From NCBI RefSeq assembly GCF_003096015.2, contig NZ_CP029185.2:62001-126000 (forward strand): a stretch of DNA of 64,000 nucleotides. The letters are read 5' to 3'. Position 1 is the first letter of the stretch. Every line of letters begins with the position of its first letter. The notes beneath the pieces are model-generated. The model did no database searches. It was not told the origin of the DNA and saw nothing but the letters and a program-made list of their open reading frames with translations. Below, piece after piece: positions 58,001-64,000 of this stretch. Source of the DNA: Limnobaculum parvum. GTDB lineage: Bacteria; Pseudomonadota; Gammaproteobacteria; Enterobacterales; Enterobacteriaceae. Position numbers and translations under genes: made by a program.

Positions 58001-61000
58001 AACCATTGAATCCGTACTGGATGATGTGGGTTCAGTGCAGGGTATCCTGAGCAGCGGTGACTTCACTGATGATTCCACTCCGACTCTGACCGGTAAATCC
58101 GATTCAGGCAGTGTGGTGGAAGTGTATGGAAATGGCGTATTACTGGGTTCAGTAGTCACTGACAGTAGTGGTCAGTGGAACTTTACGCCAACTGCACCAC
58201 TAACCGATGGCGAGCATCAGTTCCATGTTGTGTCAATCGATGCTGCCGGTAACTTAAGTGTGCCGTCGGGTGATTTTGTATTGACAGTGGATACGATTGC
58301 GCCGGAAAAACCTCTGCTTAGTATTAATGTTCGCGTTTATGTAGATGGATTCAATGTAGAAGATGGGCCGCGTAGTCTGGATGATGAGGACTATAATCCG
58401 TGGTTCTTCGGTACAGGCGAGTCAGGAAGTACCATTACCATTATTGATAACGGTAAGGTAATCGGTCAGACGGTTGCTGATGCGTCAGGAAAGTGGGAAT
58501 TTATTCCACAACCAGTATTGAGTAATGGTGACCATGATGTTTATGCCACTTCGATGGACAAAGCGGGTAATATCAGCCAACCATCCGAGATTGTAACATT
58601 CCAACTGATGCTCAATGGCTCTGATCCTGTTGTACCCGCTATTGAATCCGTTGTTGCGGACTTCCGTGGTGAACTGAATAACGGTACGGCGGTTAATAAC
58701 CCTACACCAACGCTGAAAGGTGCGGCAGAGCATGGCAGTGTGGTGACCATTTTCGATAATGGCATCCTGTTGGGCTCAACGGTAGCGGACAGCGACGGTA
58801 AGTGGAGCTTTACCCCGGCAGCAGAGTTGCCAACTGGTGAGCACGTCTTTACGGCGGCAGGCAATGCTGGCATTCCATCAACCGCGTTTACGGTTATCGT
58901 GGATCCTGAGCTGCATATCCATCCACCAATGCCGGAAGAGCCGGTTGTACCCGCTATTGAATCCGTTGTTGCGGACTTCCGTGGTGAACTGAATAACGGT
59001 ACGGCGGTTAATAACCCTACACCAACGCTGAAAGGCGCGGCAGAGCATGGCAGTGTGGTGACCATTTTCGATAATGGCATCCTGTTAGGCTCAACGGTAG
59101 CGGACAGCGACGGTAAGTGGAGCTTTACCCCGGCAGCAGAGTTGCCAGCTGGTGAGCACGTCTTTACGGCGGCAGGCAATGTTGGCATTCCATCAACCGC
59201 GTTTACGGTTATCGTGGATCCTGAGCTGCATATCCATCCACCAATGCCGGAAGAGCCGGTTGTACCAACCATCGAATCCGTATTGGATGATGTGGGTTCA
59301 GTGCCGCGTATTCTGGGCAACGGTAGCATTACCCTTGACGCTACACCAACCCTGACAGGCAAAGCCGAAAAAGCCAGCATAGTAAAAATCTATGCCGAAG
59401 CTAATCTCTATGGCTCAGTCGTTGCTGACGCTGAAACGGGCGAATGGAGCTTTACTTTCGATTATTCGTTACCTGATGGAGTGTATCATTTTACAGTTAC
59501 TTCAACCGATGCGGCCGGTAATGTTAGCCTGCCATCAACAGCGTTTGATTTGATTGTAGATATTCCTGCTCCTGGCCCTGGAGTTATAACGATTCTTGGC
59601 GTAGAAGATCAGGTAGGAGCCGTTACTGGTAATGTAAAATCAGGTGATAACTCTGATGATTCTCGTCCAATTATTAGTGGTATTGCAGGTTCAGCGGGTA
59701 GCATCATTGTTCTTTACACCAAAGACCATTCTGGTAACTATGAGATTGGCAGTACAACCGTGAATACCGATGGTACATGGAGCCTACAGCCAGCGACACC
59801 GCTACTGCCTGGTAGTAATGAACTGACGATAGTAGCAGTTGATGCAGGTGGTAATTCTTCAATTCCAAGCGCTGCGTACCTAATTTATATTGTAGGTGGC
59901 GGAATAAGGCCACCAGTAATTGACATGGTGCTGGACGATGTTGGGATGATCACCGGATCTTTATCTAAAGGTGATGTAATTGATGATAATTTACCAACCA
60001 TCACTGGTTCAGCATTTGTTGATGGTGTGGTTACTATCTACGACCATGATGTGGTAATCGGTTCTGCTATTATTGGTGTTGATGGTAAGTGGTCATTCAC
60101 TCCGACTACGGCATTGGCTGACGGAGAGCATAATATCTCGGTAACGGTTACCAGCACCATTGGTCAGATCACCTCGAGTAGCAATAGCTTCAACTTCGTG
60201 ATAGATACTACCGCACCTGTATTAGTTAATCTGGTGATTACCGATCATACAGGCGCAGTGACCGGTCCGTTGACAAATGGTGATACTACTGATGATAACA
60301 AGCCAATCTTTAGCGGTAAGGCGGAAGCCAGCAGTATAGTGACGATCTACAACGGTATTGAGATTATTGGTAGCACAACGGTGGATAGCGATGGTAACTG
60401 GATATTTATTCCGGCCACAGGTCTGCCTGAAGGTGAATATCAGTTCAATGTTACTGCTACTGATAAGGCTGGGAATATCTCAGGGGCCAGCGAAACGGTT
60501 AATCTGGATATTGGCGGCTGCTGTACTGGGATGGTCAGTATTACCCGCTTAATTGATAATGCCGGAGAGTTTACTGGTAACATCGTACCTAATGGTGTCA
60601 CTGATGAGACCCGTCCGGAAATGATGGGTTTTGCTAGACCGGCTGCTCTTGTTAAAGTTTATGACTATGGCTACCTGTTAGGCTCAACACAGGCGGACTC
60701 TAATGGTAATTGGAGCTTTACGCCAGCTAGAGGTATGACTCAGGGCGAACACAACATCACTGCAGTGTCGATCGATTTGAGCGGTAATGTCAGCGCGCCT
60801 ACCTCAGTATATGCTTTTGTTATTGATACTACCCCACCAGTCGCACCAACCATCGAATCAGTCTCTGCAGATTTCCGCAGCGATCTGAGTAGCGGCACTG
60901 CTACTAATGACGTTACACCAACGCTAAATGGTGTAGCCGAGAAGGGCAGTACCGTGGCTATTTTCGATCGTGACGTCATCTTGGGTTCTGCTGTGGCAGA

Positions 61001-63371
61001 TAGCACCACGGGCAAATGGAGTTTCACACCATCATTTGAACTGGGTTTTGGCGATCATGCTTTTACCGCGGTATCTAATGATAAAGCAGGTAACGAAAGT
61101 AGCCCATCATCTGAGTTTGTTGTGATAATTGATGCTGATATTTGCATTATGCCACCGCCAGTGGAGCCACCAGTTCTGCCAACTATCGAATTCGCCCGGA
61201 ATAGTACGGGAGTGAATATAGGGTCGGTGGATAATGGTGGTGCACTTGATAACAACACTCCACCAACCTTGATGGGTAAAGCTGCTCAAGGCAGTGTTGT
61301 GGCTATCTATGATGGTGGCATTTTGTTAGGTTCAACCCTGACAGACAGTAGCGGCGAGTGGAGCTTTACGCCATCAGCGTCATTACCTGACGGTCAGCAT
61401 ACCTTTACAATAACTGCTACCGATGTGAGTGGATATGTCAGAGAGTCGTCAAACGATTTTGTTCTGAATCTGCTATTTGTCTGTATTATGCCACCGCCTC
61501 CGGAACTGCCGGAAGAAACAGATATTGTAGGCTCTACGATACCAAATTCTGTCGTTGATATGACTATCACGGCTAAATATGGTGATTACGGGGATCTCCG
61601 TGAGTATTCAGACAAACCTATTTTTATGGATGAATACAATTCATTGGTGTTTAAGGGTAAAGCTGAAGCTGGCAGTATCGTCACCGTGTATGATGGTGCA
61701 ACGAAGCTGGGTGATACTAAAGTCGGTGTTGATGGAAGCTGGATATTTGTTCCATCAGAAGCGCCAACGGCGGGCTCTCATCAGTTCACCACGACGGTAA
61801 CGGATAGCGCAGGTAATACTAGCGTAACGAGTGATGCGGCGGTTCTGGATCTGAGTGTTATTAACTATATTGAGCCGGACCTTGTTGGTTGGAAGTTCAA
61901 TATTGTTGCTGTCAACGATATCAATAGCGAGCTTCTGTCATCTGATTATTTAGTGAATGATGCGCGTCCGACATTCTTTGGTATTACGTCTTTCTCTAGC
62001 AATGTTATTACTATTTATGATGGTGAAACGTTGTTGGGTGAGGCCTATGTACAATCTAGTGGTAAATGGAACTTCACGCCAGATTTTGATCTTGGCGAGG
62101 GTGTTCATAGCATAGTGGCTTACCTAAAAGACCCTGTGCATAATGTAGAGATAAAGAGTTCGGTATTTGAGTTCGTAGTGGATACCGTTACGCCTGTTAC
62201 TCCAACTATTGAGTTTGCACTGGATGATGTTGGCTTAGTTCAAAATGCACTAACCAGCGGTAGCTCTACTGATGATTCAACGCCAACCCTAACCGGTAAG
62301 GCTGAGAAAAGCAGTACGGTTAAAGTTTACGATGGCGGTGAATTACTGGGTCTTGCTACTGCTGATGCAGAAACCGGCCAATGGAGCTTTACACCACGTC
62401 TGCATAATGAGAGCCATCAGTTTACTGTGGTTTCAGTCGATAAAGCAGGCAATATCAGTGCCCCATCAGAGGCTTTTGTCCTGATGACTGATTTCCCTTC
62501 TTCTTACGTCAATAATTTGGTCATCACTAGTGTGGATGACCAGAAAGGTGACGTTACTGGCCGTGTTATTAATGGTGATACTTCTGACGACAGTCGCCCA
62601 ATGATTAGCGGTACGGGGACGGCGGGAGATAATGTCATTGTCTACTCTAATGACGGAACGGGTAATCATGAGATTGGTCGTACGGCAGTAGAAGCAGATG
62701 GTACATGGAGCCTGCAATCTGCACAGTTGATGGATGGTAAAAATCAGCTTACGGCTGTTGCGGTTGATTCTACAGGTTATGTCTCAGCACCAAGCGCACC
62801 ATACACTATCGTGTTGGATACTGACTTTGATTACACATACAGAGTGGGTAGTCCGAGTGACGATGTTTTCCTCTATGTTGGCCCAGGCGATCAAGTTATT
62901 GCTGGTGCAGGTAACGATGTTATTAACCTGCTGTCAGCGAAATTTGGCTATATTTCTGGTGGCGAGGGGATTGATACGTTAGTTGTAGGTGGCCATAACA
63001 ATCTGTTGGATTTGGGAGCGTTAGATACGAAACTGAGTTCAGTAGAGATCTTCGATCTGAGGGATGGCGGTCATAACACCATGGTCGTTCATTGGGAAGA
63101 TGTCTTACGTCTGGGGTCTGAAGAGTTATCAATCACTGGTGGAAACAAGGCGATTGTTGTTAACGGCGATGATAGTAGTACGTTGGATCTTGGTGTAAGA
63201 GGTCAGTGGACTGCTTATGACGATGCGGGAGATTCGATAGAAAAATCAGACGAACCTTGGGTTATGTCACAAAGCGAACATCAGTACGCTGGCAATACCT
63301 ATAACGTCTGGACTAACTCTGCTTCAAACGTTGAAATCTTGGTAGAAAACACCGTGCATGTCATGATGTAA
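55053..63371 (+). CDS. Bap/LapF-like Ig-repeat adhesin 3 (2772 aa)
   Basis: The N-terminus matches the BapA-prefix-like domain of adhesins 1 and 2 (LLVNSGGSSSQVITL...HGNDLHVILEDD...IVIDDYYVSGN), with the hydrophobic segment SWPWFLGAAVIGGMGYAIY. An acidic stretch and a Gln/Pro/Ser/Glu linker (about 183-225) follow, then about 22 Ig-like domains. Two pairs of domains end in the unusual linker DPELHIHPPMPEEP. The protein lacks the FG-GAP-like region of the larger adhesins. A short RTX-like segment (DDVFLYVGPGD...GAGNDVINL, about residue 2600) leads to the shared C-terminal signal ending VENTVHVMM. Cysteines occur in GGCCTG, DADICIMPPP and VCIMPPPPELP, which is uncommon for T1SS substrates. There is no exporter next to it, so it must use one of the two upstream. 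Confidence 0.94.
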   Translation: MSKNISLLVNSGGSSSQVITLDSNNPAKIKIQDGHKYILKNQDNNHSPEHVTLKRHGNDLHVILEDDTNPAIVIDDYYVSGNQQPLLGIAEDGQLYSYITTDALSDGYALANEGSTSAALGGSSLGDSSYLFDSVEYSDGLMSSWPWFLGAAVIGGMGYAIYDNNEDNEDDDSSFSSSPLQLAIQPESQPVPQSEQVSQTGSEPVSQSEPEPVPLPTPTEVTDAANDTTAPAQPVASSLVVDSQSGSILTGTKLASSLPTFSGEGEPGSVITFMDDTTVSQQIVMSKSGKHLLMADNATAMSDGSHVIGQVVVGADGKWSFTPDQPLAEGQHHITMVAVDKLGNQSAVAELMVFEVDITAPETPIINAVLGSVSDLNSEILLGGNTNDAKPTLNGQSEPGSTVTITDHGEVIGRVIADQSGHWTFTPEVALSEGEHSICVAAVDEAGNGSQLSNIFVFKVDTIAPEQPTISGITDSQNPSFLGEGEPNSTVTIFDNGVLIGQVPVSDEGHWVFTPSESLGNGAHSITVSVTDFAGNVSELSNSFMFTIDIAGEPVTPDEPILLVPAIESVVADFRGELNNGTAVNNPTPTLKGAAEQGSVVTIFDNGILLGSTVADSDGKWSFTPAAELPAGEHVFTAAGNAGIPSTAFTVIVDPELHIHPPMPEEPVVPAIESVVADFRGELNNGTAVNNPTPTLKGAAEQGSVVTIFDNGILLGSTVADSDGKWSFTPAAELPAGEHVFTAAGNVGIPSTAFTVIVDPELHIHPPMPEEPVVPTIESVSDDVGSVQGILSNGSLTDDSTPTLTGKSDSGSVVRVYGNDVLLGSVVTDSSGHWSFTPTSALQDGQYAFTIKATDIAGNVNESLEAFNITIDTMPIILVSINQLIDNVGYIMGAIVPYGVTDDARPEIVGTAKAGSTVKVYDGAVLLGSTIAGSDGQWDFRPVMELADGTHRITAIATDSNGNISQPTSEYEFTVDTVPPSAPTIESVLDDVGSVQGILSSGDFTDDSTPTLTGKSDSGSVVEVYGNGVLLGSVVTDSSGQWNFTPTAPLTDGEHQFHVVSIDAAGNLSVPSGDFVLTVDTIAPEKPLLSINVRVYVDGFNVEDGPRSLDDEDYNPWFFGTGESGSTITIIDNGKVIGQTVADASGKWEFIPQPVLSNGDHDVYATSMDKAGNISQPSEIVTFQLMLNGSDPVVPAIESVVADFRGELNNGTAVNNPTPTLKGAAEHGSVVTIFDNGILLGSTVADSDGKWSFTPAAELPTGEHVFTAAGNAGIPSTAFTVIVDPELHIHPPMPEEPVVPAIESVVADFRGELNNGTAVNNPTPTLKGAAEHGSVVTIFDNGILLGSTVADSDGKWSFTPAAELPAGEHVFTAAGNVGIPSTAFTVIVDPELHIHPPMPEEPVVPTIESVLDDVGSVPRILGNGSITLDATPTLTGKAEKASIVKIYAEANLYGSVVADAETGEWSFTFDYSLPDGVYHFTVTSTDAAGNVSLPSTAFDLIVDIPAPGPGVITILGVEDQVGAVTGNVKSGDNSDDSRPIISGIAGSAGSIIVLYTKDHSGNYEIGSTTVNTDGTWSLQPATPLLPGSNELTIVAVDAGGNSSIPSAAYLIYIVGGGIRPPVIDMVLDDVGMITGSLSKGDVIDDNLPTITGSAFVDGVVTIYDHDVVIGSAIIGVDGKWSFTPTTALADGEHNISVTVTSTIGQITSSSNSFNFVIDTTAPVLVNLVITDHTGAVTGPLTNGDTTDDNKPIFSGKAEASSIVTIYNGIEIIGSTTVDSDGNWIFIPATGLPEGEYQFNVTATDKAGNISGASETVNLDIGGCCTGMVSITRLIDNAGEFTGNIVPNGVTDETRPEMMGFARPAALVKVYDYGYLLGSTQADSNGNWSFTPARGMTQGEHNITAVSIDLSGNVSAPTSVYAFVIDTTPPVAPTIESVSADFRSDLSSGTATNDVTPTLNGVAEKGSTVAIFDRDVILGSAVADSTTGKWSFTPSFELGFGDHAFTAVSNDKAGNESSPSSEFVVIIDADICIMPPPVEPPVLPTIEFARNSTGVNIGSVDNGGALDNNTPPTLMGKAAQGSVVAIYDGGILLGSTLTDSSGEWSFTPSASLPDGQHTFTITATDVSGYVRESSNDFVLNLLFVCIMPPPPELPEETDIVGSTIPNSVVDMTITAKYGDYGDLREYSDKPIFMDEYNSLVFKGKAEAGSIVTVYDGATKLGDTKVGVDGSWIFVPSEAPTAGSHQFTTTVTDSAGNTSVTSDAAVLDLSVINYIEPDLVGWKFNIVAVNDINSELLSSDYLVNDARPTFFGITSFSSNVITIYDGETLLGEAYVQSSGKWNFTPDFDLGEGVHSIVAYLKDPVHNVEIKSSVFEFVVDTVTPVTPTIEFALDDVGLVQNALTSGSSTDDSTPTLTGKAEKSSTVKVYDGGELLGLATADAETGQWSFTPRLHNESHQFTVVSVDKAGNISAPSEAFVLMTDFPSSYVNNLVITSVDDQKGDVTGRVINGDTSDDSRPMISGTGTAGDNVIVYSNDGTGNHEIGRTAVEADGTWSLQSAQLMDGKNQLTAVAVDSTGYVSAPSAPYTIVLDTDFDYTYRVGSPSDDVFLYVGPGDQVIAGAGNDVINLLSAKFGYISGGEGIDTLVVGGHNNLLDLGALDTKLSSVEIFDLRDGGHNTMVVHWEDVLRLGSEELSITGGNKAIVVNGDDSSTLDLGVRGQWTAYDDAGDSIEKSDEPWVMSQSEHQYAGNTYNVWTNSASNVEILVENTVHVMM
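56745..57374 (+). repeat. Pair of 315-bp Ig repeats in adhesin 3, first copy
   Basis: CCCGCTATTGAATCCGTTGT recurs at 56745 and 57060 (spacing 315 bp). The two units are nearly identical and encode PAIESVVADFRGELNNGT-type domains with the HIHPPMPEEP linker. Confidence 0.88.
58635..59264 (+). repeat. Pair of 315-bp Ig repeats in adhesin 3, second copy
   Basis: The same pair recurs at 58635 and 58950, offset from the first pair by 1890 bp (six times 315). The near-identity to 56745-57374 points to duplication of a larger block or to gene conversion. Confidence 0.88.
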
Positions 63372-63385
63372 TGCACTAACCAAAC

Positions 63386-63412
63386 AGAACGATTGCTATT
63401 TAGGGTCGTTCT
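63386..63412 (+). terminator. Inverted repeat after adhesin 3
   Basis: AGAACGA ... TCGTTCT with a 13-base loop. It lies between the stop codon and the stronger terminator at 63420 and may support termination. Confidence 0.35.
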
Positions 63413-63419
63413 AATAATC

Positions 63420-63450
63420 AAACCGGTCTGTTGTTTAGACCGGTTTTTTT
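63420..63450 (+). terminator. Rho-independent terminator of adhesin 3
   Basis: AAACCGGTCT, loop GTTGTTT, AGACCGGTTT, then TTTT. It closes the adhesin cluster on the plus strand. Confidence 0.88.
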
Positions 63451-63565
63451 ATGGATTACCCTTAACCATCCGCTCATCTCACCTTGGTAGAAATAAGACA
63501 ACGGTAAAAGAAGTGATAAGTGTAGTAATGGTCGATAAGGTCAAGTGATGAGACGAATCAGTAAC

Positions 63566-63593
63566 AGTCCGAAAATAAGACTATTTTCGGACT
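63566..63593 (-). terminator. Probable terminator of maeB
   Basis: AGTCCGAAAATA, loop AGAC, TATTTTCGGACT forms a perfect 12-bp stem 44 bases beyond the maeB stop. The T-tract is weak in either direction, so the strand assignment rests on position. Confidence 0.55.
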
Positions 63594-63637
63594 TTCAGTT
63601 TAAGGTAAATGCAGTCAGAACAACCACATTATATTGG

Positions 63638-64000
63638 CTACAGTAGCTGAGTCTGTGCCTCAGCCGCCGCCAGCGCCACCATATTTACGATACGTCTGAC
63701 GGAGGCGATCGGCGTCAGAATATGTACCGGCTTGGAAATCCCCATCAGCACCGGACCCACGGTCACCCCTTCCGAAGAGGAAACCCGCAGCAGGTTATAG
63801 CTGATACGAGCCGATTCCATATTGGGCATAATCAGAATATTTGCTGCACCTTTCAATGGGCTGTCGGGCATCACGTCGTTGCGGATGCTTTCTACCAGAG
63901 CAGCATCACCGTGCATTTCACCATCAATTTCCAGCTCCGGCGCGGCCAGTTTCACCAGCTCCAGTACCCGGCGCATTTTACGGGCACTTGGGCTGTCAGA
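63638..64000 (-). CDS. maeB: NADP-dependent malic enzyme with phosphotransacetylase-like domain, C-terminal part
   Basis: The minus strand reads SDSPSARKMRRVLELVKLAAPELEIDG and continues GEMHGDAALVESIRNDVMPD, LKGAANILIMPNMESARISYN, GPVLMGISKPVHILTPIASV and RRIVNMVALAAAEAQTQLL before the stop. This is the end of the phosphotransacetylase-like domain that enterobacterial MaeB carries after its malic-enzyme half; from memory it matches the E. coli MaeB ending closely. The frame is open to the window edge, so the gene continues beyond 64000. MaeB makes pyruvate, CO2 and NADPH from malate in the cytoplasm. It is a core housekeeping gene and marks the right border of the adhesin island. Confidence 0.93.
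   Translation of the reverse strand, partial: SDSPSARKMRRVLELVKLAAPELEIDGEMHGDAALVESIRNDVMPDSPLKGAANILIMPNMESARISYNLLRVSSSEGVTVGPVLMGISKPVHILTPIASVRRIVNMVALAAAEAQTQLL

Overview
The window looks like a chromosomal segment of a member of the Enterobacterales. The strongest taxonomic clue is the right edge, where the minus strand encodes the C-terminus of an enterobacterial-type MaeB (NADP malic enzyme with a phosphotransacetylase-like domain). The other genes belong to a Bap/BapA/LapF-like giant adhesin system with its own type I secretion system (T1SS). A Budviciaceae-like host (Budvicia, Pragia, Leminorella, Limnobaculum) would fit, but I cannot prove this from the sequence.

Layout: bases 1-30 are the last codons of an upstream adhesin whose C-terminus ends like those of the adhesins inside the window. 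Next comes exporter operon 1: OmpA-like periplasmic/outer-membrane protein (118-1119), LapB/BapD-like ABC exporter (1285-3450), HlyD/LapC-like adaptor (3549-4805), TolC-like channel with a very long N-terminal extension (4815-7295), and a 94-residue IS1-InsA-like zinc-ribbon protein (7368-7652). After terminators and an A+T-rich stretch comes giant adhesin 1 (8831-29557, 6908 aa). The whole set then recurs in the same order and orientation: OmpA-like 2 (29641-30615), ABC 2 (31229-33394), HlyD 2 (33500-34756), TolC-like 2 (34764-36884), zinc-ribbon 2 (36989-37267). A scar of decayed genes follows (truncated hydrolase, truncated Tn3-type resolvase, 37.6-38.6 kb), then another A+T-rich leader and giant adhesin 2 (39637-53013, 4458 aa). 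Two further substrates have no exporter of their own: a 400-residue mini-protein (53502-54704) and adhesin 3 (55053-63371, 2772 aa). maeB (minus strand) closes the window.

How it works together (inference from family knowledge): the ABC protein, adaptor and TolC-like channel form a trans-envelope conduit. The adhesins are recognised by a shared C-terminal signal of about 130 residues and exported C-terminus first. The N-terminal BapA-prefix-like domain plus hydrophobic segment probably holds the full-length adhesins at the cell surface. The stalk is a long array of roughly 105-residue Ig-like domains: about 53 in adhesin 1, 30 in adhesin 2 and 22 in adhesin 3 by my count. Near the C-terminus of adhesins 1 and 2 lie six Asp-rich FG-GAP-like motifs and RTX-like calcium-binding segments, probably the binding tip. 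The OmpA-like protein may anchor the machinery to peptidoglycan. The zinc-ribbon proteins look like domesticated IS1 InsA repressor/DNA-binding modules and may be regulators.

Most notable observations: the tandem duplication of the whole exporter set; a super-repeat of exactly 1578 bp (five Ig domains) running eight times through adhesin 1; repeated short motifs in the disordered extension of both TolC-like proteins; solo InsA-like proteins at the same place in both loci; a mini-substrate lacking the retention module; a shared ribosome-binding leader before the three large adhesins; and hairpins without a T-tract that separate adhesin genes from exporter genes. All calls rest on reading the sequence; no database search was run.
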